A stretch of 18,314 nt of DNA, from positions 1 to 18,314 of the forward strand of contig JAZSQT010000025.1 in NCBI GenBank assembly GCA_045538075.1, given 5' to 3'. Positions 7,370 through 15,280 of this stretch are shown in pieces. Every line of letters starts with the position of its first letter. Position 1 is the stretch's first letter. This stretch comes from JAZSQT01 sp045538075 (GTDB lineage Bacteria > Chrysiogenota > Deferribacteres > Deferribacterales > Mucispirillaceae). The position numbers were made by a program, and so were the translations under genes. The notes under the pieces were generated by a model. The model searched no databases. It was not told the origin of the DNA and saw nothing but the letters and a program-made list of their open reading frames with translations.

Positions 7370-8139
7370 GAATATTATTTATTGGCGATGTTATAGGTAA
7401 AACTGGAAGAAATATACTTAAAAAACATCTAATACCATTAAAAAAAGAATTAAATTGTGATTTCGTTATTGTTAATGGCGAAAACTCTGCTAACGGATTT
7501 GGGATTACAAATAATGTATATCTTGAACTCCTTAAGTGTGGAGCAGATGCTATTACTTCTGGAAATCACGTATGGGATAATAGTGATATTATTCAACATA
7601 TTGATAATTGGGATAAATTTATTCGCCCAGCAAATGTTCATCCCTCTGCAATAGGTGTAGGTTACCGTTCTTTTAATACTAATAAAGGAAAAATTCTTGT
7701 TATTAATCTATTAGGCAGAGTTTTTATGGATTTGTGTGATGATCCATTTAGAGTGTTTGACACTATATATCAAGATTTCAAAGATCACATTATAATTGTA
7801 GATTTTCATGCAGAAGCAACTGGAGAAAAAAATGCTTTTGGATTATATGTTGATGGTAAAGCATCATTAATTGTTGGAACTCATACCCACGTCCAGACTA
7901 ATGACTTAAGACTTTTACCTAAAGGCTCAGCTTATATTAGTGATGCTGGAATGTGTGGTAGCCTTGATTCAATTATTGGTATGGATAAAGAGTTAGGATT
8001 AAATAGATACATTTCTTACGGTAAGAAAAAAAATTGTATTGAAAAGATAGGTCGTATGGTGTTAAATGGTGTGTGGGTGGAAGTAGATGAAGTTGGAAAA
8101 GTTATTGATTATAATTTAGTTAAAATTATTGACGAATAA
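7366..8139 (+). CDS. ymdB: YmdB-family metallophosphoesterase (2',3'-cyclic nucleotide phosphodiesterase)
   Basis: This 257-residue protein contains the full set of calcineurin-like dinuclear metal motifs as arranged in the YmdB family: GDVIGKTGR with D8 (7-15), VNGENSANGFGIT with E39 and N40 (37-49), SGNHVWDN with N67 and H68 (65-72), VDFHAEATGEK with H148 (145-155) and GTHTHVQTND with H173 and H175 (171-180). The GMCGS and DSIIGM stretches (195-206) are also typical. Bacillus YmdB hydrolyses 2',3'-cAMP and affects biofilm versus motility decisions and RNA turnover. It starts inside the 3' end of the YhaM-like gene (ATGA), which fits an RNA-decay pair. The product ends 38 bases before rpiB. 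Confidence 0.94.
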   Translation: MRILFIGDVIGKTGRNILKKHLIPLKKELNCDFVIVNGENSANGFGITNNVYLELLKCGADAITSGNHVWDNSDIIQHIDNWDKFIRPANVHPSAIGVGYRSFNTNKGKILVINLLGRVFMDLCDDPFRVFDTIYQDFKDHIIIVDFHAEATGEKNAFGLYVDGKASLIVGTHTHVQTNDLRLLPKGSAYISDAGMCGSLDSIIGMDKELGLNRYISYGKKKNCIEKIGRMVLNGVWVEVDEVGKVIDYNLVKIIDE

Positions 8140-8177
8140 AATGATTTTTAATATATTTCCTCGTGGAGAAAGTTTTA

Positions 8178-8642
8178 ATGTGTCATAATATTAATATAGC
8201 AATTGGCTCTGATCACGCTGGTGTTAATCTTAAAGAAATTCTTATTGAACATTTACGAAATAAAGGGATAAATGTTAAGGATTTTGGAACAAATAGCTTA
8301 GATTCTGTTGATTATCCAGATTATGCTGTATCTGTTTCTTCTTCTGTTATATCTAAAGAATGTGATTTTGGAATATTAATTTGTGGCACTGGTATAGGTA
8401 TTTCTATTGCTGCAAATAAAATAAAGGGAATTAGAGCAGCCCTTTGTCATGATAATTATACTGCACGAATGAGTAGGCTCCATAATAATGCAAATATAAT
8501 TGCAATGGGAGCAAATGTCATTGGAAAAGAAGTAGCAAAAGATATGGTTGATATATGGTTAACGACAGAATTTGATGGTGGTAGGCACGAAAGAAGAATA
8601 AATAAAATAGATAATATTAATATGTTAGAGGTAGAGGAATAA
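8178..8642 (+). CDS. rpiB: Ribose-5-phosphate isomerase B
   Basis: RpiB interconverts ribose-5-phosphate and ribulose-5-phosphate; ribulose-5-phosphate is also a substrate of RibBA upstream. The 154-residue protein has the RpiB/LacAB motifs: IAIGSDHAGVNLKE (7-20), DYPDYA (45-50), FGILICGTGIGISIAANK (64-81) with catalytic-type C69, and GIRAALCHDNYTARMSRLHNNANIIAMG (84-111). I chose the ATG at 8178, where GGAG at 8165-8168 lies 9 bases upstream; an in-frame GTG at 8163 would overlap that site and add five residues that the family lacks. The stop shares one base with the glyA start (TAATG). The rpiB-glyA pair is common in several phyla. Confidence 0.95.
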   Translation: MCHNINIAIGSDHAGVNLKEILIEHLRNKGINVKDFGTNSLDSVDYPDYAVSVSSSVISKECDFGILICGTGIGISIAANKIKGIRAALCHDNYTARMSRLHNNANIIAMGANVIGKEVAKDMVDIWLTTEFDGGRHERRINKIDNINMLEVEE

Positions 8643-9898
8643 TGAGTATTTATAAAAATGTAAAAAATGTTGATATTGATGTTTATAATGCAATTATGAA
8701 TGAAGCAAATAGACAAGAAGAACATATTGAATTAATTGCTAGTGAAAATTTCGTTAGTCCAGCTGTGTTAGAAGCAGTTGGCTCTGTGCTTACAAATAAA
8801 TATGCAGAAGGTTATCCAGAAAAAAGATATTATGGTGGTTGCGAATTTGTAGATGTAGTAGAGCAATTAGCTATTGATAGAGCAAAGGAGCTTTTTGGTG
8901 CAGAATATGCAAATGTTCAACCTCATTCTGGAAGTCAAGCAAATTTTGCTGCATATTTTTCTCTTTTAAATACTAATGATACAATTTTAGGTATGGATTT
9001 ATCTCATGGTGGTCATCTTACTCATGGTAGTCCAGTTAATTTTTCTGGTAAGTTTTTTAATGTTGTCGCTTATGGAGTATCTAAAGATACAGAAACTATT
9101 GATTACGATAATGTTATGAAATTAGCAAAAGAACATAATCCTAAAATGATAGTTGTAGGAGCAAGTGCTTATCCTCGTATAATAGATTTTGAAGCATTTA
9201 GAAAAGTTGCAGATACTGTTGGTGCATTTCTTATGGTAGATATGGCTCATATTGCAGGTCTTATTGCTGCAGGTTGTCATCCAAGTCCTGTGCCATACGC
9301 AGATATTGTTACTACAACTACACATAAAACTTTAAGAGGTCCTAGGGGTGGGTTAATATTAGCTAAAGAAAAGTATGCAAAAGCAATAAATTCATTAGTT
9401 TTTCCTGGAAGTCAAGGAGGACCTTTAATGCACGTTATTGCAGGTAAAGCCGTTGCATTAAAAGAGGCATTAAGCGATGAATTTAAAGAATATCAAAATC
9501 AGATTATAAAAAATGCAAAAGTATTATCAGAAACTATTAAAAATAACGGATTTAGAATAGTATCAGGTGGAACCGATAATCACGTAATGTTAATAGATGT
9601 AAATTCTAAAGGTTTAACAGGAAAAGATTGTCAAATTGCGTTAGATAAAGCAAATATAACAACAAACAAAAATACTATTCCTTTTGAAACTTTATCACCT
9701 TTTGTTACTAGTGGAATTAGAGTTGGAACTCCAGCCGTTACAACAAGAGGTATGAAAGAAGAAGAAATGAAGTTAATTGGTAATTATATTTGTGAAGTTT
9801 TATCAAACATAAATAATGATGATAAAATAAAAGAAGTTAAAAACAAAGTTAAGGATTTGTGTGCTAAATTCCCTCTTTATAAAGGCAAATTGTATTAA
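8642..9898 (+). CDS. glyA: Serine hydroxymethyltransferase
   Basis: GlyA is a PLP enzyme that interconverts serine and glycine while charging tetrahydrofolate with a one-carbon unit. The 418-residue protein is of normal length and well conserved: IELIASENFVS (29-39), NKYAEGYPEKRYYGG (52-66), VQPHSGSQANFAAY (92-105), MDLSHGGHLTHGSPVN (118-133), VDMAHIAGL (199-207), the PLP lysine K229 in TTTTHKTLRGPRGG, and FPGSQGGPLMH. Nothing is missing. The start shares a base with the rpiB stop. The methylene-tetrahydrofolate made here is used for thymidylate synthesis, which ties it to the dCMP deaminase gene that follows after 35 bases. NNC codons in this gene are often followed by a G. Confidence 0.98.
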   Translation: MSIYKNVKNVDIDVYNAIMNEANRQEEHIELIASENFVSPAVLEAVGSVLTNKYAEGYPEKRYYGGCEFVDVVEQLAIDRAKELFGAEYANVQPHSGSQANFAAYFSLLNTNDTILGMDLSHGGHLTHGSPVNFSGKFFNVVAYGVSKDTETIDYDNVMKLAKEHNPKMIVVGASAYPRIIDFEAFRKVADTVGAFLMVDMAHIAGLIAAGCHPSPVPYADIVTTTTHKTLRGPRGGLILAKEKYAKAINSLVFPGSQGGPLMHVIAGKAVALKEALSDEFKEYQNQIIKNAKVLSETIKNNGFRIVSGGTDNHVMLIDVNSKGLTGKDCQIALDKANITTNKNTIPFETLSPFVTSGIRVGTPAVTTRGMKEEEMKLIGNYICEVLSNINNDDKIKEVKNKVKDLCAKFPLYKGKLY

Positions 9899-9933
9899 TT
9901 ATATAATATATATCTTATATAAAAGGACGGCTG

Positions 9934-10395
9934 TTGCATATGAAAATTGAAAGACCAGATTGGGACGCTTATTTTATTGAAATGACAAAAATTGCATCTA
10001 AAAGATCAACTTGCACAAGAAGAAGTGTTGGTGCTGTTATTGTTAAAGATAATCATGTTTTAGCAACAGGTTATAATGGTGTTCCCGTAAAAGTTGATCA
10101 TTGTGATAAAACGGGTTGTTTAAGAGATAAATTAAATGTTCCATCTGGAGAACGTCATGAATTGTGTACAGGATTACATGCAGAACAGAATGCAATAATT
10201 CAAGCTGCTGTTCATGGTGTATCAATTAAAGGTGCAACTATTTATTGCACAACTAAACCTTGTTCAATATGTACAAAAATGATAATAAATGCTCAAATAT
10301 CAAAAATTGTATATTGTGAAGATTACAATGATAAGTTAGCTGATGAGCTTTTGTCTTATACTGATATTAGAGTTTTACGTTATAGTGGTGATTAA
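9934..10395 (+). CDS. Deoxycytidylate (dCMP) deaminase
   Basis: dCMP deaminase converts dCMP to dUMP, the precursor for thymidylate. The catalytic zinc site is complete: H82 and E84 in HAEQNAI, C110 and C113 in TTKPCSICTKM. A second Cys/His group before it (H56, C57, C62, H75, C78) matches the structural zinc site of ComEB-type dCMP deaminases. The N-terminus RPDWDAYFIEMTKIASKRSTC is typical. The start could be TTG 9934 or ATG 9940: AAGGA at 9923-9927 lies 6 bases before the TTG but 12 before the ATG, so spacing favours TTG; the two differ by only two residues. The gene follows glyA and lies 3 bases before rnfC. Confidence 0.94.
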   Translation: MHMKIERPDWDAYFIEMTKIASKRSTCTRRSVGAVIVKDNHVLATGYNGVPVKVDHCDKTGCLRDKLNVPSGERHELCTGLHAEQNAIIQAAVHGVSIKGATIYCTTKPCSICTKMIINAQISKIVYCEDYNDKLADELLSYTDIRVLRYSGD

Positions 10396-10398
10396 TTT

Positions 10399-11688
10399 TT
10401 GAAACTTACACATATACATGGTGGCATACATCCAAAAGATAATAAATATGCTGCTGCTGATGAAATATTTAAACCAAAACTTACAGAAGAAGATGTTTTA
10501 TATATCCCTTTTATTCAACATATTGGTTCTATAGCTATTCCAGTTATAAAAAAATCTCAACAAGTTATAAAAGGTGAGATGATAGCTAAGGCAGGAGAGG
10601 GTATATCTGTTCCAATACATTCTCCAATAAATGGTATTGTAACGTATGTAGGGAAAATTCCTCATCCTACTCTTGGATTAGTTGATGGTTGTATTATTGA
10701 GCCTACATCTGATACTGAAGAATATCTTGAACTTGATGTATCTGGTAGCTTAGTTGACATTGTTAAATCAGCAGGTATTATAGGTATGGGTGGAGCTGGT
10801 TTTCCATCTTGGTTTAAAATTCATAGCACAAAACAAGTAGATTCACTATTAATAAATGGATCAGAATGTGAACCATATTTAACTTGTGATTATGCTTTAA
10901 TGTTAAATTATTATAAAGAAATTTTAGAAGCTACTAAACTATTAAAAGATTTTATTAATGCTAAGTATGCTTTTATAGCAATAGAGCATAACAAACTTAA
11001 AGCTGCTAATATATTAAATAATATATCTAAACAATACGGTATAGAAATTGTTGTTATACCAGATAAATATCCTCAAGGTGGGGAAAAACAATTAATTAAG
11101 ACAGTGTTATCAAGAACTGTATATCAAGGAAAACTTCCTAAAGATGTCGGTGTTCTCGTTCATAACGTTGCAACTATAAAAGCAATCTATGATGCAGTAT
11201 ATAGAAAAAAACCTTTTTTTGAAAGGATTGTTACAGTATCTGGAGTAGTTAATAATCCATGTAATATTATGGCAAAAATAGGTATGACCATTAATTCTAT
11301 TTTTAAATACACAAAAAATAATTATGACCAGACAAAACAATTAATTTTTGGTGGGCCTATGACTGGAGTTGCCGTAAGTAACGATAGTATGCCAATACTA
11401 AAAAATACTGGAGCTATTCTTCAACTTCCCGTAGTAAGAAATCGTATAGAAGAACCTTGTATCAGATGTGGCAAGTGTATTGCAGGTTGTGTAATGGGTT
11501 TAGTTCCTACTGAAATAGAAAATGCGTATCATAATAGAGATATAAAAAAAATGATAGAACTTAATATTACAAATTGTATTGAGTGTGGCTCTTGCTCGTA
11601 CGTTTGTCCGTCATCACGTCCTCTTGCTCAATCTATTAAAGCAGGTAAAAAACGTGTTTTAGCTTATAATCAAAAGGATAAAATATAA
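10399..11688 (+). CDS. rnfC: Ferredoxin:NAD+ oxidoreductase (Rnf) subunit C
   Basis: RnfC is the peripheral subunit that exchanges electrons with NAD+/NADH and binds FMN and two [4Fe-4S] clusters. The 429-residue protein begins with the family's KLTHIHGGIHPKDNK and contains IHSPINGIVTYVG (73-85, a biotinyl-like fold), GMGGAGFPSWFK (129-140), NGSECEPYLTCD (153-164) and PQGGEKQLI (225-233), which together form the FMN/NADH domain. The clusters are C354-C357-C360-C364 and C393-C396-C399-C403; the first is followed by Val rather than the usual Pro. The start is TTG at 10399: the protein homology begins exactly there and no ATG lies near in frame. It opens the rnfCDGEAB operon, and its stop shares one base with rnfD. 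Confidence 0.96.
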   Translation: MKLTHIHGGIHPKDNKYAAADEIFKPKLTEEDVLYIPFIQHIGSIAIPVIKKSQQVIKGEMIAKAGEGISVPIHSPINGIVTYVGKIPHPTLGLVDGCIIEPTSDTEEYLELDVSGSLVDIVKSAGIIGMGGAGFPSWFKIHSTKQVDSLLINGSECEPYLTCDYALMLNYYKEILEATKLLKDFINAKYAFIAIEHNKLKAANILNNISKQYGIEIVVIPDKYPQGGEKQLIKTVLSRTVYQGKLPKDVGVLVHNVATIKAIYDAVYRKKPFFERIVTVSGVVNNPCNIMAKIGMTINSIFKYTKNNYDQTKQLIFGGPMTGVAVSNDSMPILKNTGAILQLPVVRNRIEEPCIRCGKCIAGCVMGLVPTEIENAYHNRDIKKMIELNITNCIECGSCSYVCPSSRPLAQSIKAGKKRVLAYNQKDKI

Positions 11689-12668
11689 TGAATTCAGGTA
11701 AAATATATTTTGCACCTCACATTGTATCTAATCATAATACTTCATCAATAATGAAGCTTGTTATTATTGCACTATTACCTACAATAATTATATCAATTAT
11801 TTACTTTGGTTTTAATGGTTTATTGCAATATGTTGTTGGAATATTATCTTGTGTTTTATTTGAATACATATATTGTAGAATTAATAAAATAAAATCTACA
11901 ATAAAAGATTATAGTGCTGTAGTTACTGGTATATTACTCGTAATGTGTATGCCTGTATATGTTCCAATATGGATAACTATTTTAGGTTCCTTTATTTCAA
12001 TTATTGTTGCTAAAATGATTTTTGGAGGAATTGGACAAAATCCATTTAATCCAGCTCTTGTAGGTAGAACTTTTTTATTAATATCATTTTTACCTCAAAT
12101 GACATTTTGGTCTATTCCAAAAGAAACAATATTAACTAACGGAATATTTGTTGATGCAATTAGTAGTGCAACTGTTTTAGGTATAGCAAAAAATCAAAAT
12201 ATATCAGAAAATATAGAGAGTTTACCAACTTTTTTAAATAGTATGTTTTACTTATCAGGTTCATTAGGTGAAGTATCAGCAATAACTATACTAATTGGTG
12301 GAATTTTTCTAATATATAAGAAAGTTATTACTTGGCATATTCCAGTTATTTTTATTGGAACAGTATTTATATTGAGTAGTTTAGTATGGTTGTTTAATAA
12401 GAATGAAGTATTAGACCCATTTACTCAAATCTTTAGTGGTGGTTTATTTTTAGGTGCTTTTTTTATGGCAACAGATTATTCATCATCACCGTTATTTATT
12501 AAGGGAAAAATAATTTTTGCAATAGGTTGTGGTGTTATAACAATATTGATTAGGTTATATGGAGGTTATCCAGAAGGGGTAGCATTTGCCATATTAATAA
12601 TGAATGCAATTGTCCCATTATTAGATAAATATTTTAAACCAGAACCTTTCGGAATCATACATGAATAA
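11688..12668 (+). CDS. rnfD: Rnf electron transport complex subunit D
   Basis: RnfD is a multi-pass membrane subunit that carries a covalent FMN and belongs with the NqrB family; it contributes to ion translocation. The 326-residue protein has about nine hydrophobic segments, the loop GGIGQNPFNPALVGRTFLL (113-131) and DAISSATVLG (156-165), where T162 is the expected FMN-threonine attachment. The stretch GAFFMATDYSSSPLF near residue 260 and RLYGGYPEGVAFAILIMN near the end are diagnostic. It ends with an 8-base overlap into rnfG. Whether the complex pumps sodium ions or protons cannot be judged from this sequence. Confidence 0.96.
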   Translation: MNSGKIYFAPHIVSNHNTSSIMKLVIIALLPTIIISIIYFGFNGLLQYVVGILSCVLFEYIYCRINKIKSTIKDYSAVVTGILLVMCMPVYVPIWITILGSFISIIVAKMIFGGIGQNPFNPALVGRTFLLISFLPQMTFWSIPKETILTNGIFVDAISSATVLGIAKNQNISENIESLPTFLNSMFYLSGSLGEVSAITILIGGIFLIYKKVITWHIPVIFIGTVFILSSLVWLFNKNEVLDPFTQIFSGGLFLGAFFMATDYSSSPLFIKGKIIFAIGCGVITILIRLYGGYPEGVAFAILIMNAIVPLLDKYFKPEPFGIIHE

Positions 12669-13227
12669 ATATATTAAAATAATTTTATCTATAACAATAA
12701 TATCTGGAATTTGTGGTGTTATTTTGGCTTTTACATATAACAAAACTAAAGAAAAAATTGCTTATGAAGATAGGCTTGATTTTTTAAATTCTTTAAAAAT
12801 AATTTTGCCACAATACGATAATTCGCCAGATGAAGAAATTATTAACATAGATAATCATAAAATATATGTAGCCTCAAAAGATGGAAAAGTTGTTGGCTAT
12901 GCTATTACATGGACTTCCAATAAAGGATATGGTGGAATTATAGAAGTTTTAGTTGGTGTTGATACTTATGGCAAAATTTATGGTGTATCTGTATTAAAAC
13001 ATAAAGAAACTCCTGGTTTAGGAGACAAGATTATAAAGCAAGATTTTTTAAAATTATATACATCACTAAGTGATTATTCGAAAATATCAGTTAAAAAAGA
13101 TGGTGGTATAATTGATGAATTTAGTGGTGCAACAATGAGCCCTCGTGCCGTTTCTGATGCCGTTAGAAATGGTTTAAAGTTTATTCAAGATAATTTGATT
13201 TCAGGTGAAAATAATGGAATTAAATAA
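12661..13227 (+). CDS. rnfG: Rnf electron transport complex subunit G (FMN-binding)
   Basis: RnfG is anchored by one N-terminal membrane helix (about residues 6-24), and its FMN-binding domain lies outside the membrane on the periplasmic side. The 188-residue protein contains GYGGIIEVLVGVD (89-101), KHKETPGLGDKI (113-124) and the flavinylation motif EFSGATMSPRAV (153-164), where the threonine T158 receives FMN through a phosphoester bond added by ApbE. No apbE gene is in the window. RnfG starts within the end of rnfD, and its own 3' end overlaps the rnfE start by 14 bases. Confidence 0.95.
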   Translation: MNKYIKIILSITIISGICGVILAFTYNKTKEKIAYEDRLDFLNSLKIILPQYDNSPDEEIINIDNHKIYVASKDGKVVGYAITWTSNKGYGGIIEVLVGVDTYGKIYGVSVLKHKETPGLGDKIIKQDFLKLYTSLSDYSKISVKKDGGIIDEFSGATMSPRAVSDAVRNGLKFIQDNLISGENNGIK

Positions 13228-13816
13228 TTTAACTAATGGAATTATAAAAAATAATGCTATATTTAAACAGTTATTAGGGTTATGTCCAACTCTTGCAGTA
13301 ACAACTTCTGCAAATAATGGTTTAGCAATGGGGCTTGCTACTATGACAGTTTTAATATGTTCAAATAGTGCTATATCAATTTTATCAAGATTTATTCCAT
13401 CAAAAGCAAGAATACCATCATATATAGTAATTATTGCATGTTTCGTTACTGTTGTTGATTTATTTATGAATGCTTATTTCCATAGTTTACATAAAAGTTT
13501 AGGTTTATTTATTCCATTAATAGTAGTTAATTGTATTGTGCTTGGAAGAGCAGAAGCATTTGCATCAAAAAATAATATAATTAATTCAATATTAGATGCT
13601 ATGGGAACTGGTTTAGGTTTTACTATCGGTTTACTTATTCTTTCTATTTTTAGAGAATTAATAGGAGTTGGTAGTATATTTGGTATTTCAATAATGCCAG
13701 ATTTTTATACTCCAATAGTATTAGCAATATTACCACCTGGTGCATTTATTATTCTTGGTTTTATATTAGCATTTATTAAATTTTTCTCATCAAGAAATAA
13801 AGGAGTTAATTTATAA
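13214..13816 (+). CDS. rnfE: Rnf electron transport complex subunit E
   Basis: RnfE is a polytopic membrane subunit related to NqrD. In known structures RnfA and RnfE form an inverted pair that holds a [2Fe-2S] cluster between conserved cysteines. Here the expected cysteines are C24 in LLGLCPTLAVT and C107 in IVVNCIVLGRAEAFA. The rest is six hydrophobic segments and FRELIGVGSIFG-type loops. The ATG at 13214 is chosen because AGGTGA (13203-13208) lies 5 bases upstream; an in-frame GTG at 13205 would add three residues and overlap that site. The 200-residue length is normal. The stop shares one base with rnfA (TAATG). Confidence 0.95.
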   Translation: MELNNLTNGIIKNNAIFKQLLGLCPTLAVTTSANNGLAMGLATMTVLICSNSAISILSRFIPSKARIPSYIVIIACFVTVVDLFMNAYFHSLHKSLGLFIPLIVVNCIVLGRAEAFASKNNIINSILDAMGTGLGFTIGLLILSIFRELIGVGSIFGISIMPDFYTPIVLAILPPGAFIILGFILAFIKFFSSRNKGVNL

Positions 13817-14391
13817 TGGAGCTAGTTCTTTTATTTATTGGTGCAGCTTTAGTAAATAATATTGTGTTAAGTAGATTCTTGGGTATTTGTCCATTTATGG
13901 GTGTATCAAAAAATTTAGATACTGCATTTGGCATGAGTATAGCTACGACTTTTGTAATGATGTTATCATCAATTATTACATGGTTAATTGATAATACTAT
14001 ATTAATTCCTTTTAATTTATCGTATTTGCAAACAGTTGTTTTCGTTCTTGTAATTGCTGCATTAGTCCAATTTGTAGAAATAGTTATGGAAAAATCTATG
14101 CCTCAATTACATAGTAGTTTAGGAATATTTTTGCCATTAATAACAACTAATTGTGCAATTTTAGGGGTAGCAATTTTAAATGTTCAGTTAGAACATACAT
14201 TAACAGAAATGATTATTTTTAGTTTTGGAACAGCTATTGGATTTGGTATTGCATTAATATTATTTGCAGGTTTAAGACAGAGGCTATTAAATTCAAATAT
14301 TCCTAACTCCTTTAAAGATATTCCTATTGCTTTTATTACTGCAGGTATTTTATCTTTAGCTTTTATGGGTTTTTCTGGAATGGTGAAATAA
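13816..14391 (+). CDS. rnfA: Rnf electron transport complex subunit A
   Basis: RnfA is the membrane partner of RnfE and is related to NqrE. The 191-residue protein has six predicted membrane segments and two conserved cysteine motifs: LSRFLGICPFMGVS (18-31) with C25 and LITTNCAILGVAI (108-120) with C113. These are the expected ligands of the membrane-embedded iron-sulfur cluster shared with RnfE. The paralogy with rnfE is visible in the parallel motifs (LGICP versus LGLCP, TTNCAILG versus VVNCIVLG). It is linked to rnfE and rnfB by one-base start/stop overlaps. Confidence 0.96.
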   Translation: MELVLLFIGAALVNNIVLSRFLGICPFMGVSKNLDTAFGMSIATTFVMMLSSIITWLIDNTILIPFNLSYLQTVVFVLVIAALVQFVEIVMEKSMPQLHSSLGIFLPLITTNCAILGVAILNVQLEHTLTEMIIFSFGTAIGFGIALILFAGLRQRLLNSNIPNSFKDIPIAFITAGILSLAFMGFSGMVK

Positions 14392-15176
14392 TGTTATACC
14401 CAATATTAATAATGACTTTAATTGGATTGATTTCAGGGGTTTTTCTAGCAATAGCTACTAAATTTTTTCATATAGAAAAAGACGAAAGGATTGATGTTAT
14501 AAAAGATTTGCTACCAAATGTAAATTGTGGTGCATGTGGATATACTGGTTGTGTAGCTCTTGCAAATGCGATAGTCAAAGATGGAGTTTCAGCAGAAACT
14601 TGTCCAGTTGCTACTATGCAAGCTATTAATGATATATCAAAGGTTATGAATGTAAGTATTAGTGATAGTAGTAAAAAAATTGCTGTTATAATGTGTAATG
14701 GTGGTAAAAATGCTACAGATAAATACGAATATCATGGTGTAAAAGATTGCTATAGTATGTCTCTATTATTAGGAGGAATTAAGGATTGTGTATATGGTTG
14801 CTTAGGAGGAGGAAGTTGTGTAGATGTATGTCCTTTTAATGCAATAACTATGGGTGATAAAGGTATTCCAATAGTAGATAGCGAAATTTGTACTGGTTGT
14901 GGAATATGTGTTGAAGAATGTCCAAAAAATATTATAAATCTTTTTAATAAGGGAGAATTTGCGACTGTTAAGTGTGCGTCTAAAGATAAAGGTCCAGATA
15001 CTAAAAAGTTTTGTGTAGTAGGCTGTATTGGTTGCAAGATTTGTGAAAAAGTTTGTCCAGAAAAAATTATAGTAGTCAATAATTATCTTGCAAAAATTGA
15101 TGAAAGTAAATGTAGCTTGTGTGGAGAATGTGTAAAAAATTGTCCAGTATCAGCTATAGAAATTATTAAACTATAA
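14391..15176 (+). CDS. rnfB: Rnf electron transport complex subunit B (ferredoxin-type, long form)
   Basis: RnfB is the subunit expected to accept electrons from reduced ferredoxin. The 261-residue protein has an N-terminal membrane helix (about 3-25) and the 4Fe-4S domain C46-C49-C54-C71 (NCGACGYTGC). A long ferredoxin-like part follows with four cysteine groups: C133/C137/C143/C147, C167/C170/C173/C177, C212/C215/C218/C222 and C241/C244/C247/C251, several ending in CP. Extra cysteines at 102, 120, 195 and 208 may be further ligands. This multi-cluster form resembles the RnfB of anaerobic Firmicutes more than the short proteobacterial type. It is the last gene of the operon; a 118-base gap follows. 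Confidence 0.95.
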   Translation: MLYPILIMTLIGLISGVFLAIATKFFHIEKDERIDVIKDLLPNVNCGACGYTGCVALANAIVKDGVSAETCPVATMQAINDISKVMNVSISDSSKKIAVIMCNGGKNATDKYEYHGVKDCYSMSLLLGGIKDCVYGCLGGGSCVDVCPFNAITMGDKGIPIVDSEICTGCGICVEECPKNIINLFNKGEFATVKCASKDKGPDTKKFCVVGCIGCKICEKVCPEKIIVVNNYLAKIDESKCSLCGECVKNCPVSAIEIIKL

Positions 15177-15193
15177 TCGTTATTATATTATAG
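15171..15193 (+). terminator. Possible weak stem-loop terminator after rnfB
   Basis: CTATAAT at 15171-15177 is perfectly complementary to ATTATAG at 15187-15193, with a 9-base loop, and it overlaps the rnfB stop. The stem has only one G-C pair and the run behind it is A-rich before a short TTTTT at 15208-15212, so as a rho-independent terminator it is weak. It lies at the largest gap in the window, which is the only positional support. It may also be a chance palindrome in AT-rich DNA. Confidence 0.25.
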
Positions 15194-15196
15194 TAA

Positions 15197-15236
15197 TTGA
15201 AAAAAAATTTTTAATATTATATATTCTTTATATAAT
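15197..15236 (+). promoter_or_regulatory. Likely sigma-70-type promoter upstream of the PilZ gene
   Basis: TTGAAA at 15197-15202 is followed after 17 bases by TATATT at 15220-15225, one mismatch from the -10 consensus. A perfect TATAAT also occurs at 15231-15236 but has only a poor TTTTTA -35 element at the right distance. Either could start transcription of the 15295-18314 genes. The surrounding DNA is very AT-rich, so matches are easily found by chance; the location in the only real intergenic gap is the main support. Confidence 0.45.
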
Positions 15237-15280
15237 TTAACATTAAAAGAATTAATATATTATATGTGTTTATTTTAAAT

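Noticed and set aside
9899..9933. Promoter in the TATATAAT-rich gap before the dCMP deaminase gene
   Set aside because: Several TATAAT-like strings exist, but no -35-like hexamer lies at 16-18 bases, and the gap is only 35 bases long; simple AT richness explains it.
11454..11490. Loss of a functional first iron-sulfur cluster in RnfC because CP is CV
   Set aside because: All four cysteines of the cluster are present; the proline after the last one is common but not a ligand.
14750..15079. 109-aa open frame on the minus strand opposite rnfB
   Set aside because: rnfB is certain on the + strand; the antisense frame shows no family features and is best explained by cysteine and glycine codons read backwards.
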